64,000 nucleotides of DNA from Pararge aegeria (GCF_905163445.1 NC_053189.1:15394001-15458000), one strand, 5' to 3'. Numbered from the stretch's first letter, positions 32,615-44,544 are shown. A program made the numbers and translations. Notes: generated by a model from the letters alone, not told the origin.

Positions 32615-32739
32615 ATGTTTAAAACTCGAGTATTCATCTATGCCTCTCCTGTTTCCGGTGTCCTACAAGGCGACAAGGGTAGAACGGGTAACATTTCTGT
32701 GATACTACTATAATCTACTTGAATCACCAACTCGTCTTC

Positions 32740-33060
32740 CCATAATGTGATTATGGTCAAAACCTTCCATTGACAGAGGCCTTTATGCCCGTTTTCACTA
32801 ACGGTGGACAAGGCAATGCCTAAGTACATAACGGCTAATCAAAGAAGATTCCGGGGCATACATTACACATTTTTCTATGGTTCATGCAACAACGTGTGGT
32901 ATTATTTGTTTGTATATTCATAGTTTTAATTTTTCGTACGGTATGAAGGTTATTAAAAAACCGAATTTATATTTGTTTTCATCTGTCAAGTGTCGGTTTT
33001 TGATTCCTCTAAACTTTACGATCCGCCGAATCGGTGTCATATCTTTAGAGGGCAACTAAC
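32740..33060 (+). repeat. dispersed repeat, copy 1 of 2
   Basis: 'atgcccgttttcactaacggtggacaaggcaatgcctaagta...ctaatcaaag' and 'tggtatt...tttgttt...tttcatctgtcaagtgtcggttttt' recur at 37060-37330 in the same order. The family is not identified. Confidence 0.65.
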
Positions 33061-33232
33061 GTCGTTTGGCATCCAGTAAGAGTTCGTGAAACGTTTTATT
33101 TCTCCAGGAATCACCTAAATCACTAGGTATCCGATTAAGGTGATTCCTTGATGAAGTGAAAACGGGCATTAGTCCAGCAGACCACTGTTTGATGATTCGC
33201 CTATTTAGTGCCGGTCTTTATTGTGAGATTAC

Positions 33233-33277
33233 CAATTACTACTATTTTAGGGCTTGCACCTAAAATAGTAGTAATTG
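33233..33277. repeat. perfect 19-bp hairpin, 7-base loop
   Basis: CAATTACTACTATTTTAGG (33233-33251), loop gcttgca, and its exact reverse complement at 33259-33277. Non-coding. Likely the core of a small palindromic element, though a structured RNA is possible. Confidence 0.8.
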
Positions 33278-33612
33278 ATAAAACGTGTTTGATTTGTAAG
33301 ACGAATCTGTAATCGGTGGGGTCTGTAATAAGAAACATCCTATATCGAGTGTCAGCGGCACGTTGCAGCGGCGTTTTCAATTCCATCAATTATAAACTCA
33401 ATAATTTTATACTTATATTTTTGATTCTAGAATTTCCACAGTGTGCACTAAAACATTGATTAACATCAATTGAATCGTATAAAAAATGGTATAACATGTG
33501 TTAAGACAATTATAAACTATTATTCTTTTAAACTATTCATGGATGTAAAAAAGTAGAATTTATCACTAAGTATAGTTTATAATTGACTCAGTATTATACT
33601 GAGATATTATAT

Positions 33613-33859
33613 GACGGCCGACTGGCGCAGTGGGCAGCGACCCTGTTTTCTGAGTCCAAGGCCGTGGGTTCGATTCCCACAACTGGAAAATGTTTGTGTG
33701 ATGAGCAATAAGTGTTTTTCAGTGTCTGGGTGTTTATATGTATTTTCTAAGTACTTATGTATATATAATTCATAAAAATATTCATCAGTCATCTTAGTAC
33801 CCATAACACAAGCTATGCTTACTTTGGGGCTAGGTGGCGATGTGTGTATTGTCGTAGTA

Positions 33860-33889
<30 letters not shown>
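33613..33889 (+). mobile_element. tRNA-derived SINE, copy C
   Basis: Full-length match to copy A, with box A-like 'ctggcgcagtgggcagcg', box B GGTTCGATTCC at about 33668, and a (TTTA)n tail at 33860-33889. It could potentially pair with copy B, 1 kb upstream in the opposite orientation. Confidence 0.85.
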
Positions 33890-33890
<1 letters not shown>

Positions 33891-33899
33891 TCGGGACTT

Positions 33900-35204
33900 A
33901 TTTGTAATTTATTCTTCTACTATCTTGAGTATTTATTTTAGTTTGATATTTAACTTAGGGTATACTGCATAATATATCAATGTATAAGCCAATATCTATT
34001 TAAAAAAATTATATTAATTAATTTGATTTTTAATTGAATAAAATTTGTAAAACAGTTTAATGAATCCGCTTTAATAAATTTTTATTTAGTTGAAGTTAGC
34101 ATGTAAAACCTGTGGCCAAACAGCGTGCGCTATGGCTTTACAAGTTTGAGGAAACATTTCGAGTACCGGCAGGGTCAAGTTTAGGATTTAATTTTTTCGA
34201 AATTAGTTTACGATTTGCCTGGTCTGGCAAAAAGCTTTACCGCTCTATTTGAGATACTTATCGCCACTTGATTTAGCGTCAATCGAAACCGAAGTGCCTT
34301 GATTAATTTGGCCACGGTTTAGTTACTTCGCGGAAGTGTAACATTTTTGGTGACTTTTTCTTAGCACCCAGTATCGAACTATAAGTACCTATTTTATAAA
34401 CAATATTTTAACGTAGAACTCTAATGATCGCTTATTACAGCTTTGAATACTGCCACTAATCTCGTATTGTACAACCAGCTTAAGCTGTCGTTACGTATCT
34501 GAATTAGGCGGTTACTTGGAATCTTCATAGTAATATAGAAGTGGAATACCCCTGATTGACTGACTGACTAATCATGAAGTCTCGGAAACAACCATATGTT
34601 TACATTCGCAAAACTAGAAAGTAATCGGTGGATAGACTTGAAAATATATACAACATCGTATTGCTTTAAACAACTGTTTGAACTTTTATCCCTAAGTTAC
34701 CACGAGAGCTGGAATTAATATAAGGTTGAGCTATGGTGAAATGTCTAAACTAATATAATCCGGCTCGGAGGACCATGTTGAATATTGAGTATTAGGTTTA
34801 TGGGATAGTTATAAAAAAAAACACAATTTTAACCAGAGCACTTTATTAAAACTTCCGTTATCTTACATTTTTGCTACAAGAGAGGGCTTTGGACGGCAAC
34901 GTTGTCAAACTTTTACCATATTTAATTTTGCCATCTTTCAACAATGATAAAATTTATTTTTCGCTGCACCAACTTGAACAACTTGAATTATGCATAATGA
35001 AAATTGTCAAGAATACCTAAAGGATATAAGGGTATCTTTCGTCCATATGAAAGTACTGTCTCCGAGGGATGGAAAAATACCTGAATTGGTTGACAGAGAG
35101 CAACGCTACGCGCAGAAGTCAAATATGTTTATAAAATATCCCAGTCCGAATTCTGCGTGTCGAAATTTGCCTGCAACTGTCTTCTAAACAAGTTAATTTT
35201 TCAG
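33900..35204. other. spacer, nothing firmly recognised
   Basis: AT-rich intron before exon 35205. A 65-residue frame at 34990-35187 has no recognised relative and ends just upstream of the acceptor. I do not call it coding. Confidence 0.35.
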
Positions 35205-35452
35205 TAATAACACTGGCAAAATCGAGGTTCTCCGGCAGGCAGATAGTAGTAATGGGTGATTACACATACTATTGCAAGAAGTTGTCCAAAACCAAGATCT
35301 GCTCCCGCTGGTACTGTTCCACCCACAACTGGAAGGGTTGCAACGCCAACCTGACTCTGGACGACAACTTTGGCATCATGGAAATGTCCAATCAACACAA
35401 CCATCCCCCGGCGAAGTATCGGATTCTTAACGGCCTCTATTATAAGTTTTAA
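35205..35452 (+). CDS. mod(mdg4): FLYWCH terminal exon 16 (first C-x7-C exon)
   Basis: The acceptor aagttaatttttcag ends at 35204. 82 residues follow: VITLAKSRFSGRQIVVMGDYTYYC, SRWYC-x7-CNANL, HNH, then PPAKYRILNGLYYKF. It is transitional. The DYTYYC opening and the GLYYKF end resemble class I, but WYCS and the seven-residue gap between Cys ligands are class II features. It is the first exon of that type along the array. AATAAA is at 35511-35516. The ATG at 35252 is inside the domain. Confidence 0.85.
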
Positions 35453-35599
35453 TATTCGATAAGTTATATACTAGATAATATACAGAAACATCTATTATTT
35501 TTATTATCATAATAAATTACATTTAATTTGTGACTTCAATTGTAACTTTTACTGATGTGCAAAGCAGTAGGTATTACTTAAAATTAACTTTAACTTCAT

Positions 35600-35830
35600 C
35601 ATATCAACCCATTTCTAGCCCACTACAGGGCACGGGTCTCACCATGCGAAGGGGTTAAGGCCGTAGTCCACCAGTGGGCATTGTTGGACTCCACACACCT
35701 TTAAAAATATCATGTAGTACTCTCAGGCATGCAGGTTTCCTCACGATGTTTTCCTTCTCCGTTGAAGCAAGTGATATTTGATTGTTTAAAAACGCACATA
35801 ACTTAAAAAGGTTAAAGGTGCTGGGATTCA
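35600..35830 (-). mobile_element. SINE-like element, reverse orientation
   Basis: 'gcccactacagggcacgggtctc', 'actctcaggcatgcaggtttcctcacgatgttttccttc' and 'aaaacgcacataact' match the elements at 50735-51005 (minus) and, reversed, 39455-39790 and 60480-60665. The tRNA-like head is missing or decayed here. Confidence 0.65.
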
Positions 35831-35839
35831 AAAACCATC

Positions 35840-36020
35840 GCTTATAAACAGAGCAATGCTTGCACAGGGCATGCAAGGAGCACGTCCTGCAACATGCCGC
35901 CCCATGTCCTTTAATTTGAGGCGTAGGCCACATGTGCCTGGAATTACGCCGGCAACAATGCTGCTTAGCGAGAGAAATAAGCATGGCGGTACTTCCCCGT
36001 GCTCTGACACGAAAAGCTGT
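35840..36020 (-). repeat. dispersed repeat of the 'caacaatgctgct' family
   Basis: 'catgtgcctggaattacgccggcaacaatgctgcttagcgagagaaataagcatggcggtac' is the best preserved copy in the window. Frames on both strands here are repeat-borne. Confidence 0.6.
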
Positions 36021-37059
36021 ACTACTACTTTAATTACTTTGACGCAAAAAAACTTATCAATAGGTAACGTAACTGAGTCTAGTTTTGTTAATACTTAATT
36101 TTCCGTTTGTGTGTTCAATAACATTGACTGTAACTTGAATTAATCTAAATTATTTGTTCTATCACTTCTATGGCTTCTTCGTATGAAAACGACAGCATCG
36201 TGAGACGTTTTACCATCGGCTTCCTTATTAGCGACTGACGGGAATAGGAAACTTTTTGACGAAGTACTGACTGACTGACTGATTTTGAATGTTTTTTCTT
36301 CTGTGTAATCTATGAAATCTCCTGATGAGCCACCTTTCTTTCTCGGGGTAAGCTTGAATAGAGGTTTCATTACAGGAACATATTGGGAATCTTCTTGATC
36401 TTCTTATAAAGCGCCGGTTGCAGTATATCTAGTATATTATCGATCAAAGGGGTTAGTTAAATTTTTTAATCGTTCGATATGCCATTACATAGTTATAGAA
36501 TTGTTTTCGAGATTAAAGCTCTTGGGTAGAAGATTCCTACTGAATATAATGGTCACATGTGATGGCAAGCAGTTGCTTCAGTACACGATTTGCTAATTCA
36601 CAATTGAGAAGTCGTTTTCGAGTATCGAATTACTTAAACTTCAGAGTAGAATGGATCTTATCAACATTATATTAAAGTGCTAATTTGCCTACAATTCTTC
36701 CGCTCGGGCGTTCGAAAAACAAAAATGGTTAAGTTCACGATTTGCGACTCCAAAACGAGTGGCATTAAGTGCATTTTACTTTGACGTTACAGAATTTGAT
36801 ATTCGACAACGACTCTACGATTGCGAGCGATCAAATCTTGTACTATGGTTATTGATGTCAAATAAGCGTACTTGCTTATTTCTTTAAATAAAAATTAAGG
36901 AGAGGGCGTATCTTACTGTTACAATTATTTGTTCTAGTAAGTTGGAATTAGTGTTAAAATTAAGTGGTGATTCTGAGGAAATTATCATTATTAAAGTGTT
37001 GTATTTTATAAAAAAAAATTTTTTGAGTTACAATTAACATGATACTTAGGCTGGTAGGT
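36021..37059. other. spacer
   Basis: AT-rich. A 76-residue minus-strand frame at 36140-36370 (Ser/Lys-rich) has no recognised domain and is probably fortuitous or repeat-derived. Confidence 0.35.
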
Positions 37060-37330
37060 TACTAATGCCCGTTAACACTAACGACGAACAAGGCAATGCT
37101 AGTAAGTGAAGCCTAATCAAAGGAGAGTACCTTTCACCAATAAACTCATATAACCTAACTTGTCTATGATTCTTGCCACAAGGTTTGGTATTTTATGTTT
37201 GTTTTATCATACTTTTTATTTTCATTATGGATTTAAGGTTAAGGTAAAAATATATTTTTTTCATCTGCCAAAAGTCAGTTTACGTGTTGTCTAAACTCTT
37301 CGTAAAGGACATTGGCCTTTGACAGGCCCT
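37060..37330 (+). repeat. dispersed repeat, copy 2 of 2
   Basis: Matches 32740-33060 block by block ('atgcccgttaacactaacgacgaacaaggcaatgct', 'tttcatctgccaaaagtcagttt'). Sequence 37331-38270 beyond it is AT-rich without recognised features. Confidence 0.6.
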
Positions 37331-38269
37331 GGATTTGGCGTCGTGACGTATGTATATTTAATCCAAAAAAAAAAGTTTTATTTCTTTATGTTTATTTGTT
37401 TTTTATCAACATTTCTTTTACCCCACCCTACCCATTCAAAAACTTAATAAATAATAGATTAATTGACTGAATTATTTTGCACATCCGCCATCCTACAAAA
37501 TCGAACCTAAATGTTTCCAGATATCGGAGCTGTATTTTAATCGAATCAAAAATTACGATACTTTTTGACTAATAAAAATGATTACATTTACTCAATTGAC
37601 ATTTATTCAGACTTCAAAATAATAATAAAATATCTAAGTACTTGGTTGAATTCTAGAAACGAGTTTAGAAACTTAGAAAGGAACAATATATTTTATTGTA
37701 GTTATACTATGTTGTTTTATTGTGTTATGTTGTTATTTTAGCTATATTGTGTCGTATTTTGTTTTGTTAATGTCATTTCTCCTTAAAAAAATGCAATAAT
37801 AAATACTAATTATGATATTATTTAATATTAAAATCATTTCATTTCACAAATGCTATCCAAATTGAAAATATTTATAAACAAAATACAGATAAAGAGTGCA
37901 GGACTTCAACATAAGCAGCGTCCCTAATTAACTATGATTCAACTCGTACTTATACCTTGAAGTATCATTTTTTAATTGTGGCGTGATCTTTAGCGAATTA
38001 TACTGTATGTGTTTTAAGTGTATGTTAAACACACCAATATATACCAATACATACTTGTTATTTTGCAATAAGATCTATTTTTGGTGGTCATCGGCTATGC
38101 AGTCTAAATTGAAAGCACGTACATGGGATCACGCGCGTTATGAATTATTCCGAATCGGAATTCTTACAGATCGTTCTGATGAACTCTAAAAAAAATCAGA
38201 ATGTGTGTGGGGCATACTGACATTTTAAGAACGGATTTCCCGCTTGGAAACCGATTAGGGTATGGGCTT

Positions 38270-38360
38270 AATATTACTGTCTTAGACAGACTATGTCTAG
38301 ACTACCTTAGACTGCATCATCACGTACCACCAGGTGACATTGCAGTCAAGGGCTAACTTG
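38270..38360 (+). mobile_element. truncated LINE 3' tail
   Basis: 'ccttagactgcatcatcacgtaccaccaggtgacattgcagtcaagggctaacttgtc' is the same tail as at 31680-31735. It lies about 160 bases before the acceptor at 38519. Confidence 0.6.
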
Positions 38361-38519
38361 TCTTCTTCTTCTTAGTCTTTCTTCTTTACTTCATTACTGA
38401 AGGTCGTGTCCGGATTCAACTTCGTTCAACTGTATAAAAAGATTGTTTTAATATGTTGATTCTTACATAAAAATCGTTTTAAATTGTGTATTTGTCTAAT
38501 AAATGGCTTCTTTTTACAG

Positions 38520-38722
38520 GTTTCCACCTTATACCACTACCGAGTGGGCGATACCTTTTGAAAAATGGGCCTCATACTTACTCCACCAATAGCAGGGAGC
38601 TATCCGGTCACACAACCTGGTACTGTTCGAAGAGGATAAGCAAAAAATGTCCAGCGAGGATCAGAATGTATGATAAATTAACTATAGGCAAAGTTGGCGA
38701 ACACACACATCCCTACTGGTAG
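38520..38722 (+). CDS. mod(mdg4): FLYWCH terminal exon 17 (class II)
   Basis: The acceptor ggcttctttttacag ends at 38519. 67 residues follow: GFHLIPLPSGRYLLKNGPHTY, then TTWYCSKRISKKC (C-x7-C), PARIRM and HTH at the end (EHTHPYW). This class opens (G)xxLIPLxxGRYLL in place of the class I VxWxKxxSGK, and stops within a few residues of the HxH. The zinc ligands are intact. AATAAA at 38856-38861. It founds the class II block that runs to 52944. Confidence 0.86.
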
Positions 38723-39454
38723 AAACGAAAAAATACAAGCCACGAATTTAAGACATTCTATGCCAACACTGATAACCTTACTTGTATTATTATGTAAAAA
38801 ATCTTTTTAGTAATTTTACTGCTGTCTTAAAAAAATATGGGTTTTTATAGCCGCAAATAAATGCAGTGTTTTATTCATGACATAGTAGCATAGGAATACT
38901 TATCAATAATAGTAACACACGTACGTTTAAAAAGATGAGATTACTCGATGGGATAAAGGTTAGAGCTAAAATAATTAACAAACGAAAAAAGTTTTATTTA
39001 TAACAACAGTTATCAAGTAGAAAGTTTGAAGATATACTTATGAAATAATAAAAAGAAATGTTTATAACGTAAACACGTCTTAATGAAGTGCAGGTGACAT
39101 ATTTTATCATAACATAAAAACAAACGTTCAAAAAGAAAACATCTTTTTGATTTATTTGTTTTTATTAATTTTATTCACTTGCTTTCTATTTATAAAAAAA
39201 CACTTTACATTACAAATTAATGAAAAGATTTTTTACATTTTATAAAAAAAAAATATATTTGCTATGCCACGCTGACACAAGCTTTACCACGCCACTCGAT
39301 TTACCAAACACAAAATCAGCCTCAACAGTAAGTGCAGTGGTCCTATAGAGAACACGATACATTTAGTCATTACTATTAGATAAGAAAATATGTGGCCAGT
39401 TTTTTGTACTGCCTGGTCTCCACTAAAAATCACCTAGCCCTACAGGCTAGCATG
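38723..39454. other. 3' UTR and spacer
   Basis: AATAAA at 38856-38861, then AT-rich sequence with no exon or element recognised. Confidence 0.4.
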
Positions 39455-39790
39455 CGCATCATGAGAAAATTATGTCTACCTATTATCTTGTCTTGACCGG
39501 CGAACCCTTAGAGGTTAGAGCTTTAGCCTCTCTTTTCGGGGATCTGAGTTCGACACGCACCTTTCGGAATTATGTGGGTTTTTAATTTAATGAAAAAAAA
39601 ACATTATACTTCCCTTCTTTAACGGTGAAGGAAAACATATTGAGGAAACCTGTGTGCGAAAAAGTTAATCATAACGTTTTTAAAGGCGTGTGAAGTTTAC
39701 CAATCCGCAAAGTGTATTACGACCTAACCCCTTCTCATTCTGGGAGACCCTTGTCCCGTAGTGGGCCCGTAATAATAATAAATGCTTTTA
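39455..39790 (+). mobile_element. tRNA-derived SINE
   Basis: A decayed box B, 'gagttcgacacgc', at about 39548. The body has 'ggtgaaggaaaacat', 'gaggaaacctgtgtgcg', 'ggcgtgtgaagtttaccaatccgc' and 'gacccttgtcccgtagtgggcc', and an (AAT)n tail follows. Same family as 50735-51005 and 60480-60665. Confidence 0.65.
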
Positions 39791-41344
39791 TTTCAGACCA
39801 ACTACAATAAATAATGGCATTATGATGATGATGATGATATTCTCTTTTCTAATTCTGTAGAAAAAATGCGAGTGAGAAATGGGTAGAGATAATTATCTCG
39901 TGGCACGCATGCCCTATTGGCCTACTTGGTGTGATTCTGTACTTTGGATTTTCCTTACGCAAGATGCCCAGCTATGGGGCATTAATAGACTGAGGATGAT
40001 GATAATGTTTAAGTAACATAAGTCACGTTTGACAGGCACTTAAACTAAGTGAGCACACTTAATTCATGAACTGGTTTATAAAAAAAAAAAGATAGTTTGA
40101 TAATAATCCAAGCCTTGTCAAGTATCTACATTGGATACTATTTTCATATACATTTCGATAATAATTTTTACACTGTTAGCAAAATAGTTGTACACTACTT
40201 TGCAACGTTGTTAATTCATTTTTGACTTCGCACATACAGTTGAGATAGCGCTACCGAGGTAATAAACCGTTTTAGCTTCGAAGAGAGCAAACCATATCAT
40301 GTAAAATGTGTCCGCTAAATTAATTATTTCTTAATTGACTGATATGTATACTATGCAATTAAATGACATTTTTGAGTGAGATTAATTGACCTTTTTTTTT
40401 CCACGCTCAACGTTTCAAAACGTCACCGTGCTAGAGGTATTTTTGTGAGTTGGATATAAAACACAAAAAATGTAATAATAAAATGAATGCCTGTTTAATC
40501 AATGTGACCTCCCACGCAGCAATGGATCGATGATGTTTGCAAAGGTTACATTTAAATTTATAATTTTTTTTACATTCTATCCTGGAATTTAATCTACTCG
40601 GACGAAAGTCATTCTAAGGTAATGAAATGATGAAACAGTTTTTTAGACGTGTTCTGAAGAAGATAATTTAGTCTTACCTACGTCTTGACTTCTATTTTTT
40701 AAGTTATAACCTTAATATTTCTTCTATCGCAATATGAAATTCGATAAGAATAAATATTTTCCGATCGAACGTAGCTACCTAATCCTGGGTAAAATCAGTC
40801 TAAAATGAAGAGTTTTTTTTAATATTCCTAGTATTAAATGTCAATTAGTGTGTAACTCAGTTGAAATTCGAATGGCCAATCGTCTAATAAGTATTATTTC
40901 TTACGTTTATACATAGTCGTAATTACGCATACGACTTTCGTAACATTACCCACTAACCCGTATCGGAGCCACGGTTTTATACAAATATCACTAATTTAGC
41001 TCTTAATCCCTCTCCATAAGAGTCTTAATAGGTCAATGCTCAGCAGTGTGATACTCGTATGTTAATGGAGAAAAAGTATATATTAAACGGTGAATAATTC
41101 TAACTTTGGTTCATCTTACAAAGAATTTGCCGTATAATGACCACGCTGGGCAGGCGGGTTGGTCATCACAGGGCTAGACTGATCGCACCGGCGTCGCTGC
41201 TGCCCGACACCGATATGTGCCATTTATTTAGTCTAGCCAATTTGAAGTGGTTATCCCGCCACTTGTCGTTCGCCAGAGCCTCGTCGGTTAGACGGCAGAG
41301 TGCACCACGTGCAGGTGAGGTTGGCATTTTGGGACGCTGACTGG
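39791..41344. other. spacer, mostly unassigned
   Basis: (ATG)n at about 39822-39838, then AT-rich intron. The 67-residue frame at 41137-41340 overlaps the approach to an RTE-like tail and is not called. No FLYWCH exon seen. Confidence 0.35.
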
Positions 41345-41465
41345 TACTAGCCTCCCACTTACACCCCCTGGAGGCAAGCGGCCAAGGACCGTGTATTGTA
41401 GAGCTCCCTATAAAAGACCAATGTCCAGCTGTGGACGTCGATTGGTTGACATGATGATGATTAAT
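41345..41465 (+). mobile_element. truncated RTE-like LINE tail
   Basis: 'ggaggcaagcggccaaggaccgtgtattgtagagctccctataaaagaccaatgtccagctgtggacgtcgattggttg' followed by 'atgatgatga' matches the end of 21480-21770. A 'caacaatgctgct'-family piece follows at 41490-41590. Confidence 0.65.
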
Positions 41466-41690
41466 CTTAGCTAAAATTCCCTCTCACCTATGCGCCTGTA
41501 ACACACTAGCAAGGACACACTTCAGACCGGAACAAAACAATGCTAGTTGGCTGAAGAAATAAGCATGACATTAGTACTTCCCCAGATAAGCTTCGTCAGA
41601 TATAGCTCTAGTACTACTGCATTGATATGTGAATAAAAGCTAATGACTGTGATGATAACTATGATGATGAAAATTTCATTACTTTTTAAG

Positions 41691-41887
41691 GATTCGAGCT
41701 TATTCCCCTGAAGCGAGACAGATATTTACTATGCATCGGCACCAATACTTACTCAAACTACAGGAAGAATTCATCAGGAATCAGCCTTTGGTATTGTTCT
41801 AAAAGAAGCAGAAAGCAATGTAAAGTATCTGTGAGGATGTTAAATGGGAGCGTCATTGAAACATTAGGGACGCATAACCATGGCTAG
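41691..41887 (+). CDS. mod(mdg4): FLYWCH terminal exon 18 (class II)
   Basis: The acceptor is ttcattactttttaag ending at 41690, with AAG in place of the commoner CAG. 65 residues follow, without any ATG before the domain: GFELIPLKRDRYLLCIGTNTY, LWYCSKRSRKQC (C-x7-C), KVSVRM and HNH, then Gly and TAG. All zinc ligands are intact. It is closest to exons 46469-49182 in the KVSVRM strand and the GTHxH ending. AATAAA at 41949-41954. Confidence 0.84.
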
Positions 41888-42876
41888 GTTCAAGAATATA
41901 TACCAATAATATTGTAAATGCGAAAGTGTGGTTTTATTCTATACTTATAATAAAAAATATAAATTAAAAAACCCCCAACTTTCAATATAATGTATTTATT
42001 CTACTAGTTAAGCCCTTTCATTCGAAACCCATGTTAAAGGTTTGAACAAAAAAATTTTGTGGCGGCGGCCATCTTGTACCGATTTTTATCAATCATAGCT
42101 CCCAAACACTTCCGAACATTACAAACAAAAAACTAAATCAACATCGGTTCATCCGTTCGCGAAATAAGATGACTTTAATAGTTGTTGATGACCACTATTA
42201 ATTACTTATTAATCTTGATAACGACCACTGGCAGTCGAAGATTTGTAGTCGAGTCGCGAAGTATTCAAGTAAGCTATATTCCATAATTACAATACATTTG
42301 CTATACCTACATTTTAATTTACTAGTTAGTAGTAGAATACTATCCTTTATGAAAATGAAATTAATATGTTTCTTAAAAAATAACCAGATGGTCAGACGGA
42401 TTAAAATTTTAATTAAGTAATCTATTAGAACTCGCTTCGCTTAGTTAATTAAAATGTAATAGGTTCCCAATACCTCTAGCACAAAGAATGATAATCAGGT
42501 ACCGACCAGAAAAGGGCTCTATGCAAGATTTGCCAACTGTATTAACACTGCATTCTTACTGCAATTTCCAGGTAGCTTGGCGACCAAATTCAAACCGTTT
42601 ATTAGAATTTACAGAAGAGGTGTAGGTGATACATTAATGTTGAGAAATAATCTTCTCATGCAAATAAGTTTTATATACTTGCTTTAATGAACACTGAAAA
42701 CTATATATAAGTGCCAGCGCAGTGGTGTATTCTGTAGCTTTAAGCCGGAGATCTTAGGAAAGAAACCTTGCGGGATAGTTGGGCTTTAGTACTCTATGAA
42801 ATGTAACAAAGTTATACGTAAGAAGGACACAACTCAGCACTTAAATACTTCAGGTATTAACAGTTCTTCTTTTCAG
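41888..42876. other. 3' UTR and spacer
   Basis: AATAAA at 41949-41954. A dispersed retroelement-like piece at about 42000-42180 includes 'gtggcggcggccatcttgtacc' and 'catcggttcatccgttcgcg'. A T-rich acceptor-like site at 42561-42571 opens a 38-codon frame with no domain and is not called. Confidence 0.4.
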
Positions 42877-43502
42877 GCAATGAACAATCAGTTGCTGTCG
42901 AGTGTGCTGCTTCAAATAGTTCTAATATCAACGAACCAAATGCATTGGAAAGTGGAAAAATATCGAATGAAGTTAGTGTTATAAGGAAAGTGGAAAAGTT
43001 AATTATAAAAATATCCCCAGAAATGAGGAGCACCGTAAAGACAATTACGAAGCCACGTAAAAGAAATAAACTAAGAAAATATTTGCGAAACAAAGGAGAG
43101 GCGTATGAATCTACTGCTGGTAGAGTGAGAGAAGCAAGGCGTCTTCGAGATAACCCTTGCAAGGTGGGCAAGTGTCAACGAAGATGCTACGAAATTTCAG
43201 AGGATAAGCGAGAGTCTATCTTTCGTAACTTTTGGAGTTTGGATAAGCAAGAGAAAAAACAATGGATTATTAGAAGCTGTATATCTGTCCCAATCAATCG
43301 TTTGCAAGCGAAATCCAACGAATCTGGAAAAAGAAGACGAAGTCGTTCCTGCGAATATTATTTACATGAAAATGATGAAAGTAGACAAGTGTGTCTGCAA
43401 TTTTTACTTAACACTTTGGATGTAACGCAGACTTATTTGAGCTACAATTTGAAGAAGGCTTGTATGAAAATGAAGGTTACACCTACCTATGACTTAACAT
43501 AA
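42877..43502 (+). CDS. mod(mdg4): Cys-box terminal exon B (non-FLYWCH)
   Basis: The acceptor cagttcttcttttcag ends at 42876. The array phase opens a 208-residue frame. An Asn/Ser-rich start is followed by a very basic stretch (KPRKRNKLRKYLRNK), then NPCKVGKCQRRC (C-x4-C-x3-C), SEDKRESIFRNFWSL, KKQWIIRSC, a second basic run, CEYYL, and SRQVCLQFLLNTLDVTQTYL. It is about 60% identical by eye to exon 44964 through the domain and more distantly related to exon 15528. Function unknown; basic runs and clustered Cys suggest nucleic-acid or metal binding. A 22-bp hairpin lies 38 bases beyond the stop. The ATG at 42945 is internal. Confidence 0.74.
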
Positions 43503-43540
43503 ACAAATATCGAGTAGGGCTTACTTTACAGGCACTTTTA

Positions 43541-43588
43541 AAGACATAAAGAATATCTGTTTATGAAAACAGATATACTTTATGTCTT
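43541..43588. repeat. 22-bp hairpin in presumed 3' UTR
   Basis: AAGACATAAAGAATATCTGTTT, a loop of atga, then the reverse complement with one mismatch. It lies 38 bases after the stop of exon 42877-43502. It may be an mRNA stem-loop or a tiny palindromic insertion. Confidence 0.75.
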
Positions 43589-43797
43589 CAGTATACCCTA
43601 TTACTGGTGTAATAAGTAGATGGAAAAGAAACTCATAATTTGTCCAAAAGTATGTGTAAAAAGCAAATTCAAAACTAGAAAATTTAATAGCTATTATATA
43701 TCAATCATTATTCTACCTCATGTTTAGATAAGTGGAGTCAGTTGTTTCCAAGCATCGTAATTAAGTTTAGTAATTAAGAAATCAGATGTTAGTAACA

Positions 43798-43841
43798 ATT
43801 TTTTTATTTATTTACCTCAAGATGTAAATAAATAAAAAAAT
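43798..43841. repeat. 18-bp AT hairpin carrying a poly(A) signal
   Basis: ATTTTTTTATTTATTTAC, an 8-base loop, and its exact reverse complement. The right arm includes AATAAA at 43827-43832, the first good signal after exon 42877-43502. Sequence 43842-44544 is AT-rich with nothing else seen. Confidence 0.7.
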
Positions 43842-44544
43842 AGACGTAATTTAAATCAGATCATTAATATGAAAAAATGTTTTATTTAGGCAAGCTTTAT
43901 GTAGAATTTACTAATGATAACTAACTAAAGGTAAAATTATTTTTTTGGAGTAGTTGATTCTGAAATTTCGAATAGCCAAAATAATCTCGAATCATTCGCT
44001 AAAGTTTCAAATTACTGAAACACCAAGAAATTAAAAATATTTAGTGATAATATTTACTCGTTGTTATAAACTATATATTTGTGTTATATAATGTATTGGA
44101 TTTGTCTGAACTAGTCATTAACTACATAAGATGCGTTTGTGGGTGACTTTGGCCTTTATATTTTTTGTATATGTTGTAGAGAGTAGGTACGTTATGCCGT
44201 TGATTTCCTACGTAGTCTCAGGGAGAGTTAATTTATAAAAATCATAAAATAAAAATTATATTACCGTTGAATTTTATTATTTAAACATCTGAGTTGTCAA
44301 CTCTCGGATAAATTTTAACACTTTTCACAAAACTAGGATAGGTTTCAATATTCTTGTATTCTATTTGTTTTTATTTTTTATTTATATTAATTTTAATCGA
44401 GTTTTATAGTTTTAAGGCTTTGATTTTTGTAATGTTTTTGTTTTTGTTTTGTTACTACTTGTTGTTTATGTTTTTTTCTACAGTTGTTTTATATTCGAAT
44501 GTGGGCGTGTAAAAAAATAAATAAGTAACAGATTTTTGTTTCAG

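Noticed and set aside
36140..36370. 76-residue minus-strand frame
   Set aside because: Ser/Lys-rich with no recognised domain, no splice or promoter context, in a repeat-rich spacer.
42572..42686. Acceptor-like site with 38 phase-matched codons
   Set aside because: No zinc ligands or other motif and rapid stop; an acceptor in the right phase is expected by chance at this rate.
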